Source: Rhabditophanes sp. KR3021
Lineage: Eukaryota; Nematoda; Chromadorea; Rhabditida; Alloionematidae
DNA: 64,000 nt
Direction of reading: 5' to 3'
NCBI GenBank assembly: GCA_963281155.1
Contig: CAUJLY010000006.1
Coordinates: forward strand, 10,354,001 to 10,418,000
Positions within the stretch are counted from its first letter, which is position 1. Every line of letters begins with the position of its first letter. Below the pieces are notes generated by a model, which did not search any database, was not told the DNA's origin, and saw only the letters and a list, made by a program, of their open reading frames with translations. Shown one piece after another: positions 23,901 to 40,044 of the stretch. The position numbers and the translations under genes are program-made.

Positions 23901-24551
23901 TTATACAAATTGCGTTGTATTGCTGAGTTGGAGTCTTGTGAGTCACTTAAACACCGAAATCAATGGTTAAGACAACCAACAGCTTTGGATGTTGAAGAAT
24001 ATCAACAAATTACGGGTATTTGTAGTTATCTATTTAATGAAGCTGGTTATGAAGAAATTAACTTGTTAATGAAGTTTCTAGAATACAGATCTCAACAATG
24101 GACAGTTAACGTTGCCTTGTCTTCTTGCATTAAAGAAGAGGCATTGTTGAAGCATGTTGTCAAGAAAATAATTGAAACTAAGAATGCGGCAGTTTATATG
24201 TCTGTTTTGGAGGTATGTAAGGAATTGTAATACTTAAGTTTATTTATTTAGAGTGTCTATTCGATCCATTACAATTTGGATTTCCGTAAATTATTTTGGC
24301 AAAAGATTGCCCAGTTGCCAGACTCAGAAAAGACTATTTTGTTTGCCGTCAATACAGGCAAATCAGATACCTTGGCAAGATCTTTTCTACATTCCATAAG
24401 ATCATTAGAAGAGTTGAATATCGCACACACTGTTTTGCCTGTTTGGTCTCATAGCTTAGAAAAGAACTTTGAGTATTTACGGAGAAAGCTTACATGGATT
24501 CAAGGAAGTGCAACAGCAAGGATTGTTGAATTTTTGAAACAAACTATTTAA
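20946..24551 (+). CDS. type II membrane aminopeptidase, M1 (gluzincin) family
   Basis: Eight exons (20946-20973, 21020-21189, 21230-21361, 21435-21590, 21628-21781, 21846-23533, 23574-24212, 24252-24551) give 1088 residues. A short cytosolic tail is followed by one membrane helix (about residues 28-50, CVLFTFILAILLLTVCILFF), a Ser/Thr/Asn-rich stalk, then the peptidase. Exopeptidase motif GGIENWG replaces the usual GAMEN form. The zinc site is HELIH at 462-466 with the third ligand Glu 485 (WINEGFA), exactly the expected 18-residue spacing, so the enzyme should be active. A catalytic-type tyrosine is seen in VYVRGS. An ERAP1-like C-terminal helical domain follows. The 64-nt intron at 21782-21845 is needed to repair an apparent frameshift. 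It probably trims peptides outside the cell. Confidence 0.92.
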
Positions 24552-25799
24552 TTACGTACATATATTACATGACTTTATAAAATAAATTTGTATAACTTTA
24601 AGAGCATATTGAAGCTTTTTGATAAAAAGATTACATACAAATCTGTTCGTAGATTTAAGAAGTGGTCTTTAAAAATAACCGAATAAGGGAAAGCTTCTAA
24701 TTAGATGGCTGATGATGGTCTCTTCTACGAACATCCTTCTGCTGTTAAAAACCAAAAGCTAATTTTGATTAAGTCAAATGCCAAACAAGGATTAACAATG
24801 CATATTAAGAAACTTAAAGGCCAATAGGGTCAAATAAAATAGTTATGACTGATCTTGAGAACCGCTGTACACACGAGATTAATATAATATTCATATTCTT
24901 TAAAAGTGTTAAGGCAAATAAATGTGAACTAATATTCATATTTTTTAAGACTGATTGTAGATATCCAATGGGTCCAAGCAATAACAAATTTCGAAGGCGC
25001 AAGGAACTAATTTTTAACTTTGCACATTTTGTTAACTTTAAAATGTGTCTGAATTTACAATTACTTCCACCAATTGTATGTGGTCTTCTTTTACAAAAAG
25101 CTAAAACAATTGGAGATTAAATATGGAAATAGAAATATGATATATAAAAACCATATCGCAAGATATATATAGCTAGAAGTAGCAGAGTGTTTAATGACTC
25201 GTTTGTCATCCAGAAGGTTTCTGGTTCGAAATCACCCTGTGTCTAAGGGCCTGACCATGCTTAGATGTTAAAAAGCAGCCATTATCCAAGGAACGAGCAG
25301 ATTCCTAATGGTTCATTCTCGGTAGGGACTAAGGTTGAATTCCAACTTTAAGACAAAACACTGTCTTAATTTAGGATTTTAATTCGACACAAGTCTCGCC
25401 CTTTGATACGGCCGTATGACTTAGGCGTGGAGGGTTGTCAAAGTGTAGGACTTGTCTCGTTAAGGATATGTGATTTCTACCTAAAACTCCGGTCGACTGC
25501 GCTATGGGTAAGTTGCCTACTGATGTTTCGCCTCCCTTAGTCCTTGTCCTCTTTCGATGTCAAAAAGTCCTCTACCCCAAGAATATTAATAATATTATAT
25601 TGTCTATTGTCTATATTCCATATTTGTATTTGTTTGATATAGGGTATTTAAATAAAAAATTACTAGCATTTCTCCTTAACAAAAGTTAGTATTAATTTGC
25701 AGATTATATTGCAACACTCATCTTATTTGTTTATTCGAATCATCAAAAAGTATAAAGAACAACATTCGATACAGGTGAATAACATAAATTATTAATTCT
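24552..25799. other. intergenic gap holding a SINE-like element
   Basis: The left part (24552-25170) is AT-rich and featureless apart from poly(A)-type signals after the aminopeptidase stop. The middle (25172-25590) is noticeably richer in G and C and is listed separately as a SINE-like element. The right part is the 3' flank of the minus-strand ABC transporter. Confidence 0.5.
25172..25590 (+). mobile_element. candidate tRNA-derived SINE
   Basis: A near-perfect RNA polymerase III B box, GGTTCGAAATC, lies at 25223-25233, and an A-box-like TAGCAGAGTGT at 25180-25190, a spacing normal for tRNA promoters. The arms around them do not fold into a working tRNA: anticodon- and T-stem pairs fail. 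About 350 bp of GC-richer sequence without an open frame follows, then AT-rich DNA resumes near 25590. A tRNA-like head plus unrelated body is the layout of a SINE. I could not find target-site duplications, so the ends are estimates. A decayed tRNA gene is the main alternative. Confidence 0.45.
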
Positions 25800-31213
<5,414 letters not shown>

Positions 31214-34200
31214 GATAAAATAAGCAAAAAATTTTATTTATTAGAGAGTGTTTTGCGGGAGTCGGAGAAAAGATTTCAAAAAGAAATGGAATATAGGTAG
31301 TTCATATACAACTAATTGGTAAGTGAATACAGCTTTTTGCTCAACATTGGCAACCTGTAATGTAGGAAGGATATAGATTAGTGGTATGGTGGATAAAAAG
31401 TGGCGTCAAGCAACGATATTTACTTCAAATGTAAAGAGCGACATGGTTTAAAACAACTAGTAGGCCGTAAAATAGTATATTTCAGATTTTTGAAAGTGTA
31501 AGATAGTTACATCCGAAATGTGGCTATTTATAGAGAAGGTTAATCTAAATTGAAATGCTTCTAACATCCTTCAAAAGCTTTTCTTAGAGAATAGTATTTT
31601 AATGGGATGAGCAGAAGATATTAAAAATTAAATTGACAATTCTAAGAGAAGGTTATTTTTGATTAAATTGTAGGCAACAAATCATCGTCAAATTAGTAAA
31701 TTTACTTTCCAATTGAGGAACTTTGAAAGAATTAGTATGTAGCTGTGGTGATACACACATCTATTTCTGGTCGAATGATTACTTTTTCAAAGACAAAAAA
31801 TCAAACAATATGTTTTGGTTGTTGAGTTATTGTGATTTAAAATATTAATTTTGCATCAACTATATATCTATATGAATTAGCATTGTATATTATTAAAAAG
31901 ATAATATAAACATGAGTATCAATTATTGTTATTATTATGAATCTTAACAGAAACATTTTTATTCTTCGCATACGTACTATCAAAAGCAGCTTATTATTTT
32001 GTGGGAAAGATGTAGTAGTTAAGTGAGAGAAATAGATAATATAGATTACTTGAACCAAGTCCATGTCATGCCAAACAAGAGTTCAAACGCAACATACAAA
32101 GACAATAATTGCGAGTAAAGAGTAGCAAATGCGAAGAGTCAGATTTAAAAAGTGACTGCTAGTAATTAAAGTCAATATAAATGTATTTAGATTAACTGAT
32201 TTCTTCTAACATCTTAAATTAAATGTAAAAAGATTTGTAAAGATATATGGAGTTAGGGGTTAAAGTATTTGGCTTTGTAATCAGTAAACTATTCCAATTT
32301 CTAGTTTGTATTTACGTTCAAAGCACTCCAAACATTGCAAACTAGAAAAGGTCTTTACGAATAAGAAAATGTCGAATGAGGACATTTGTGAGAAGCTTTC
32401 TTTTTTTATGTTATCAAAATAGTTTAAATATTTTAGAGATAAGAATATATTAATAAAAGCGTTATCACAAAATATTCTTGAAGCTTATTTATTGACATAT
32501 TATTAGAAATTGTGAGTGATTAATGAACAGCTATTTAACTTAATAATACGTATAATTAAAAAGAAAAATAATGTGAAAAAAATAAGCAGTGATTTAGTAG
32601 CTTATTTAATTCAAATCGTTTAATTAAAAAAGAGTTGTTAGGTACTGATAAGAATAGGAGTAGGTAAAAATGTGTCGACTAACAATATACATAAAGAGAA
32701 ATTGATGGGATAACGTCACAACGAAACTAAATTTTTCAATTCAATTGCTACCAGACGCGGGTATCAAGCAAAAACTTTTTTATTTAACTCATTAGCTCGC
32801 GATATATGTCTAGTGTATAGGCTGCTTTAACTTTACGCGCACATATTAGTGAACCTAAGTGTGTACAATGTTATTTCAGTATTTATTTTGTCCCGAAATC
32901 TCCTCGCACCTTTTCCAGATCCCACCCTACATTTTTTGTTTCGTTTATATATTTTGTAGTGTGAAAGAGCCCAAAAAATCATAGTCAAAATCTTCTTAGG
33001 TTATTTAAATAAATATAGGTGCAATCAAACATTCTTACCATTTAATATAAATATAAAAAGAAGTATTGTATTGCAAAGGTCTCTTTCGTTTATTTGATAG
33101 GATAAAATATAAAATGTTGAATGTGTTTATTTAAGCCAGTCCGTATAAATAACCTTACATGAAAGTGTCAAAAATTATTACTTTTATCAATTTTTGACAT
33201 TCATTCGTCATAATAAATGTTTTAAGCATTAATAAAGTAACAAATACTCAAAATATTGTTTTTAGTAATCTACAAAAGAATAATATGAAACGGAAATATG
33301 ATAAGTGAACGTCATCTAAACATTAACTAGAATTACAATAAATAATTGAGATATAGTAGAGAAACAACGTTTTAAGACCATTTTACAGTTAAACGGCTCT
33401 TACAGAAGCTAATTAATTAGGCTAGGTAGAGTGATTGTGGAACCTGATATTTTTGTTAAAAGCAAGCCCAATGACTTATTGATATTACATCAAATGTGTT
33501 CAATTACAAAAGTAGAAAATACAATTGCTTTAAAATGCAGCCTGGTTGTTGTTAATTTAGGAAATGTGTGTTATTATTGTAGGTAAATGAACAAAACAGA
33601 CCTACTCCAATGCGATCAAAGGTAAATAGAAAGCGGTATTCAATTTGGCTCTTATATTAATTAACTACATTCAAATGCAATACTTATGTTTTGACATAAC
33701 AATTATTCGAGGAATAATTTGTGGGACGTTTAATTGCCAAATTTAATCAAATAAACAAAAATAATTTATGTGATGAAGGTCATAATAAAGTGGTAATAAT
33801 AAGTATAAGTTAATACCAAGAACGAATTAATGCAATTATTTATGATGTTGAACTCTATGTTATTTGCAAGTTAGTTAGGCAAACAATAAATTTATATTAA
33901 AATGCACCGACAATCGAAACTCCATGTACTATAAAATATTTCTTCAATTTAAATAAATATATCTGAGCCTTCTTATTGACACCTTCTAAAATAGTTGATA
34001 AAATAGACGAATTTGTGGTATAAAGAAGGTATCTTATCATCGTCACCATTAAATCAAGGAAATAGTATCTAGAATAATTGGTATTATTCAAATAGGCACA
34101 ACTATATACATATTAAAATGGATAAAAAGAGTTGATCATTCCGTCACAACATTCTTTCAACCCTTGAAACATTCATATCTTGTAAAAATAAAATGTAAAC

Positions 34201-34944
34201 TATTTTAATCTGTCACTAGTGTGAGATCATTATACAAAATCACTTTATCAGGTACCTTCTTACAATAATGTTGTATATTAAAAAGGTATCTACTTTGAAG
34301 TTCTTATTCCAAGATTAATATTATTTACGAGATTTAAGATAGTAAATTGTCTTTTTGATCCCTATCCACTATATTTATCGATAAGGAAAATGATTTGGAC
34401 ATGAAAGTTTATTATAATTTATTGGATAAATTTAATTTAAATAAAAATACCAGAACCTACTAAACATGTGATCCAAATGTTTTGTTTGGTATGTAAACAA
34501 TAAATACAAAATGTTATCTTGCCCAATCATTGCAACAAATAAAGACATATATCCTATTAATAAAACATCAACAATTTTATAAAAACATTTGTTATTTAAA
34601 AGAGAAGGTTGTTATGATAAATAAAAATCATTTTACTCTTTTTTGAATAATATGATGCTATTAAAATTAAGAGTTTAATTATTTATGCATGGCTTTTAAA
34701 TTGACATTTTATTAGACAAACAATCGAAAATTACATACATTTTACTTTTTAAACCAGGAAATTTCTTTCACTTGCATAGTGGTTTAAAAATGATTTAGTT
34801 CATATAGTGCAAACAAGGCTATTTTTGTGAGTAGGGTAAAGTGGGTAGCAGTAAAAGGATACGTTGTTAAGTTAAACCCAATGAGAAATCATAATATGAG
34901 AGTGGTTGTTGGAGCAAATCGACCATTTTTCTCAGAGGAAATGT
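31214..34944. other. long non-coding gap
   Basis: About 3.7 kb of AT-rich DNA upstream of the ABC transporter and downstream of the Rheb-like gene. Frames at 31837-32064 and 33897-34091 lack start and splice context. A locally GC-richer patch at about 32740-32960 stands out slightly but has no open frame or hairpin that I can defend. Confidence 0.5.
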
Positions 34945-35631
34945 TTATTGGATTTGGCACCTTCCACTCTTTGGAAGGGGATCAGGGTCGATGAGTCCCT
35001 TACGAAGCTCGATCATGTACAATAGCTTCTCAAAGGCCTCGTTGATGGATTCATTCTCTTTGGCACTAACTTCCATGAAGTTGGTATTCAGGGACTTGGC
35101 AAGAGCCTCGCCTTCTTCTTTCTTGACGATGCGGTCAGTGATGGTTAGGTCGGCTTTGTTGGCAACGATAAGGACTGGCATGTCCATGTCGGTGTTGTAT
35201 CCTATGATTTTCTCATGGATGGACTTGACACTGTTGAAGGAGTGGCGGTCGTTGATGGCGTAAATGATCATGAATCCATCAATGTTGTAGGTACAAGTGC
35301 GTGGGAACAACGTGTACTCTTGCTGTAAACAACAAATTTATTATAAGTTTGGGTAAATAAAAAAAACTTGCTTGGCCCTTAGTGTCAGTAATTTCCATGT
35401 TAAATTTGGTTCCACGCCACGTCAGTTTTTTGTTGTGGTAATCTTCGATGGTGGGGTCGTAGCTGTTTGGAAAGCTGCCATAAGTGTAAACATTGGTAAT
35501 TGAAGACTTGCCTATAAGCAAGTAAGAAAAAGTAAAATATATTTGGAAAACACCAACTTGCCTACATAGGGTTGTCCCATCAAAGCAATCTTGCGTTCAT
35601 GGACTTCATTGGGATCAGGAATTCTTGGCAT
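34945..35631 (-). CDS. Rheb-like small GTPase
   Basis: Three exons on the minus strand, 35631-35562, 35511-35372 and 35322-34945, give 195 residues. The P-loop is GQPYVGKSS (residues 19-27), effector loop YDPTIEDYH, switch II DTKGQ, then ANKAD and SAKEN boxes. The last residues are CQIQ, a farnesylation-type CaaX box. Closest in layout to Rheb, the TORC1 activator on lysosomal membranes: like Rheb it lacks glycine at the Ras G12 position (Pro here). Unusual is Lys in place of the near-invariant Ala in DTAGQ. Both introns begin with GC: GTAG|gcaagt inside the P-loop and CAA|gcaagt after DTKGQ. No GT donor keeps frame in either case. C. elegans rheb-1 is the likely counterpart. Confidence 0.88.
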
Positions 35632-36463
35632 TGTATGTAGGTAAGCAGATTAAAAGAAAATAGAGCAATAGTCTGAAATCAATAAATAGGTTTTAATAAG
35701 GTCTAAATCATTTATATTTAGATGTCTATTTTTTCACAAACGTTCTAATATTTTGTTAAATTGGGGAATGAAAGGGATGGGAGCTACAAAGGAAAGCAAA
35801 TATCTAGAGGAATGAATATACGACAGAGATCACGTGAATACTTTGTGCACCGCTTCTGTATAACATTTTGGCGGATGGTTTAACAAAAACCTCATGATTA
35901 ATAAAGAAATGTATTTATAATTTAAAATAAAATTACCAGACACTGGTAACAAAGAAAGGGCACCAAATATCCTATTAAAGAGATCTTAAGATATAGATAG
36001 CAACTGCTAGCAAATATTTAATTCAAAAAGTAGCGAAGTTTGATTTTTTATTAGATCATAGGCAATCTGAGCATGAATAGAAAAATTCGCCGACTGTCAA
36101 TCGCTGTTCACAACAATATTTATTATTAATAAAGAAAACCAATGCACTAAATAATATATATCGTTAATATGCTTAATACACTTTCATATGTGCGACACTC
36201 CACATTCAGAAGAAACAACACTCATTTCATAGACGTTATAAAATATATTAAGTTGATATAATCTTACTGGTATGTCACTATATTGTGTTTTTTGTTTATT
36301 AAAATATATTAAATGAAAGAAGATATTATGATGTGGATGATTTGATGAATGAAATCATGTGTACAAAACAAAGTATCTCTAATACAGTGATGACAGCTGG
36401 AGATAGAAAATCATACCAAAGTATGCGTGCTTTTTCTTGTTTTTGTGCTTTATATACAGGGTC
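35632..36463. other. promoter side of Rheb-like gene and 3' flank of the next gene
   Basis: AT-rich spacer. A T-rich tract just upstream of the Rheb ATG (read on the minus strand, …ttttctttta) could be a 5' UTR intron end or spliced-leader acceptor. The plus-strand frame at 36333-36560 is antisense to the following gene's last exon and has no features of its own. Confidence 0.4.
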
Positions 36464-37265
36464 TTATGTTGTTGGAGTTTGCGATAGTTGGGTCATTTGG
36501 TATGATCTGCCATTAACAACTTCTGTTTCTCGTCTGCAAAGGCAAAAGATTTGGTGGTAAGCAAATCGAACATGAGACCACGTTAACCAAATAGTTGCAC
36601 CGATCATAATAAGAGGGACAACATTGATATAAATTGTTTTTCCAAAGTGAGGACTAAGCCAAATATTGTTTGCATCTTTGACAAATGGTTTGAATGAAGC
36701 ACAAATAACACATATATACAAGGCAACATATGAAATGATACAAACAACTTGTGAATAGGCAAATACTTTTTGAGAAGGTAATATTTGTTGTGAATCCAAA
36801 TCACGGCAGAGAATCATTAATGACACAAGCATCATAATAGTTGTTGCAGTCAAAATGTACCCAAATATTTGAGCTGGTCCAATAACTAAATTAAATTATC
36901 AGGAATTATAACATTAAAATTAAATTACAATTGCTGACATCATCATCAAAATGAATATTTGTTTCATTTAAAAGTGACGGAGTTCCCCTTTCTGCACAAC
37001 TTATGCGAACATTCTCCCACTTCGCACACCTTGATTTCATTCCCATCTGCAAAAATAAGTATTATTAAAGTAACAAAATTGATCAGATTACCATTAGGTG
37101 AACCTTTGTCCCATTCGTTAAAGAAGTTTCAGAATAAAACCATTCATTAGACCAAGCGTGCATCACATAGATAAATAATGCTATTATATATAATAGAAAA
37201 GCTGAAGCTGTGCCCCATACAATATAAGGACGTAGTACCATCGAATAACTAAAATAGGTAAACAT
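36464..37265 (-). CDS. four-helix membrane protein of claudin/PMP22-like layout
   Basis: Three exons on the minus strand, 37265-37092, 37046-36929 and 36885-36464, joined by 45- and 43-nt introns, give 237 residues. Four hydrophobic helices are seen: near VWGTASAFLLYIIALFIYVM, FGYILTATTIMMLVSLMIL, QVVCIISYVALYICVICA and VVPLIMIGATIWLTW. The first extracellular loop is long, with a predicted N-glycosylation site, two cysteines and a tryptophan (RCAKWENVRISC), the general layout of claudin/PMP22/EMP proteins. The exact W-GLW-C-C signature is absent. The cytosolic tail is polar (CRRETEVVN…). The ATG at 37265 is followed by an acceptor-like ctattttag; if used for trans-splicing, translation would begin at ATG 37241. 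Probable role: cell contact or channel accessory protein. Confidence 0.68.
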
Positions 37266-38669
37266 AAATTAATTGGTGTCTTAAGGAGAACAAGATAAAT
37301 TTGATGAATCATTTCCATAGTAACAAAATTAAGATATTTTTAGTTGTAAAAATAAGGTATTGACTTATTGTCTAATGGTTATTTGTCATTGGACGGAGTC
37401 AAAAGATTTGAAAGATGTTGAATGCCAGTTGCCTTGAAGGTCATTCCAACATAAAGGTCATTGTTACTAAAATGAAGGAATTGATAACGAATTGGTGATC
37501 AAAATAGTACCAGGCAAGATATTTCATCTTTTGTGGTTATACTTCCTTAGATCGAAATATTTGTTATGTTATTATCAGCACTACCATCAAACTCTAGTTT
37601 TATTGTGAGCAAAAATATTTTCCAATTAGCCCCCAGAGCCAACTTTGGCTTGTAATGATGACTTGTTCATTTAATTTGTCTATAACAAACATGGAATCAT
37701 CCTTACGCATCCAATATAACATACACTCAAAGCAACATATGATATTTTCACCAAGTTAAGTGACTTAATCGAAACAGTTATAAGTCTTAAATGTGTGCAT
37801 GTCTTTTATTACGGCCCTAAAGTCAACAAAAAGCAAAGTTAAACGAACATTAGTGTAAAATAGCCATTGACACAAGCTACATTTAAAGAACAAAGTGAAG
37901 TTGAAGGAAATTGGTTCAGTTTAACCACATTCATTTACAATAAGCATATTCCCTCACACACATCCGAATAATTGTAGTTAGTATTTGGAAACGCATAAAA
38001 ATTCCTGAAATTAGTTGGCTATTAATTTGTGTAAGTTAATTTTGCATAAAAAAGTTGTTTAATAAAGTTATAAATAAAGTATGTTTATAAAAGCGAGGCA
38101 ATGGAGTGAATTGGTTAATAGGATTTAAATAAAGTTTTGATCAAACAAAATTGATATTATCTGTTATAGATGGTGTTCCATAACTTTAACAATAGCTACT
38201 ATTTTTACATGATTTATTTGTTACAAATGATAAAGAGACAATAATTAAGAAGGACACATATAAAAACTCTAATTTTTGAAAAGATACTTTAAAATCTTTT
38301 AAACTCAGCGAAGTACTAGAAAATACGATAGGACCAACTCTAATGTACACAATAAACTCCTCCAGCTTGAGTAATAAAGCTAAGCAACGCAAAATAAAAG
38401 CACAAGAAAGTGTTGGTCCAAAACTATATAAAATTATTTATAACGAGAAAGTTAGTAAGGAGTGAATTATATGAGTATATATAGTAAACTTTCTATTCAA
38501 CTTTGGCCTCAAGTTGCTAAAATCTGTTCAAGGAAATGATAGGATATCTTTTTATAGATGACATTGCTAGATTATAGAACAGCTTAAGTGGCTGAATAAT
38601 AAGTAATAATCTACTTTACACCTGTTTAGATTAACTTTATTCAAAACTTGTAATTATAGGTTCAACAAT
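37266..38669. other. non-coding gap
   Basis: AT-rich spacer of 1.4 kb between two minus-strand genes. The frame at 38186-38392 (minus) has no supporting signals. Nothing recognisable. Confidence 0.5.
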
Positions 38670-40044
38670 TCAGATTAGATATTTTTGTTCGTTAATAAAG
38701 AATGTTTCACCTTGATAAAAGGTCTTCTCATTTTGCGGTTCAATTCTTGAGACGGATGAAGAGGAATAACATGAGGATGAGGTACCAGTACATCTAGGTT
38801 CAGTAGAAACAATAGAACCATAATCATGATTGAAGGCGTAAGGATTAGAATATATCCTATGCTGATCTATATCTCCATTTTGATGCATTTCTTTAGAAAT
38901 GTGTGAGCATTTTGGTGAAACGTAACAAGGAACAACCTTGGATAAAATTTGTGGGGCCTTAGAGGAAAGATTGGTTGTGATGTGGTGGCAATTGTGTTGT
39001 TTTTTAAGATGGAATTGGTACCGTTCATCTTCATATCCACCACATGCAGATTGCCTTGAATGACCTTTTCGAGCCGAAGTTGGACGAGTATGAGTATGTA
39101 TGTGATTGTTGTTATCAATTAACATCTGCTGTTTGGAGGCACTTGATGAAGTAGGATGATTTAATGAAAGTGAAGGTGAGACTCTTTTTTTTGAAAGTTC
39201 CGTGCAATTATTACTTTTGCAAGATGATAAAGGAGAAGATTGAATAAATACTTCCCTTGAAAGCTAAATGGTCAATAAATTAAACTGTAAAAATTGTTGT
39301 TAACTAACATTTGTTGGAGAATTGGAATTACATCTTGCACATTCATGAACGTGGCTTCCGCATTCTTCGTCATTTGAACTTACTTTACTCAAAGATAATC
39401 GTACATAATTATGATTAATGCAGGCAGAAGGTAGTGTAAGAGATGGGGATTTTTGCAAATGATGCTGTTTATTTGATAAAATGGATGGTGGCGAGGGAGT
39501 AGAACATTCTGCATTTCCATAGAAGTTATTATTTTTACTTATTCGAGAATGATTGGCACATGTACATTGTGGATTATGACATGCATTAGGTAAAGTTGGC
39601 AAGGCATCATACATTTGTTGTTGTGGTAGTACCAGTTGTCTTGCATTTCTACTAAGTTGCGGTGTAATTATATTCATCTACAGGAAAAGTAATTAAATGT
39701 AATGTATTTACACTCTTTTATAGCATTTACCTGTTCTTCGCCCCTAACTTCACCAGAATTATGTCGGGCATGATACATAGCAGGTCCCCAATCAATGAAT
39801 ACTTTGCCACACAAAACTAAACCTATAACCATTGTGGTTGGCCCTGCTAACCAAATTTTCCCAATTTGAGATTGCTTTTGGAATATTGCAAATACTGTGA
39901 ACACCAAACCCGTAGTAATAAGTAGGCAAGAAACAATCCCATAGCTGAAACATCAATTATAACCAAATATATAAACTTCTGAACCATTTACCTTATCAGG
40001 TGAATTTGATGGCGATGTAAATTGCGGCCGCAGCAAAAACACAT
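38670..40044 (-). CDS. two-helix membrane protein with long Cys/His/Ser-rich tail, unrecognised
   Basis: Four exons on the minus strand, 40044-39992, 39944-39731, 39677-39309 and 39263-38670, with introns of 45-53 nt, give 409 residues. It starts MCFCCGRNLHRHQ, so palmitoylation of the clustered cysteines is possible. Two hydrophobic helices follow (YGIVSCLLITTGLVFTVFAI and GPTTMVIGLVLCGKVFI) with a short connecting loop. The remaining 300 or so residues are polar, rich in Ser, Asn, His and Cys, with CxC pairs (NPQCTCANH) and no known domain. This hairpin-plus-tail layout is like TMEM200-type proteins, but I cannot confirm kinship. All joins keep phase, so the gene model is good even though the function is unknown. 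Confidence 0.72.

Noticed and set aside
25171..25245. Functional tRNA gene
   Set aside because: A and B boxes are present, but the anticodon and T stems do not pair, so a SINE head or relic fits better.
31214..34944. CRISPR-like or satellite array in the long gap
   Set aside because: No regularly spaced repeat is visible on reading; the sequence is irregular AT-rich DNA.
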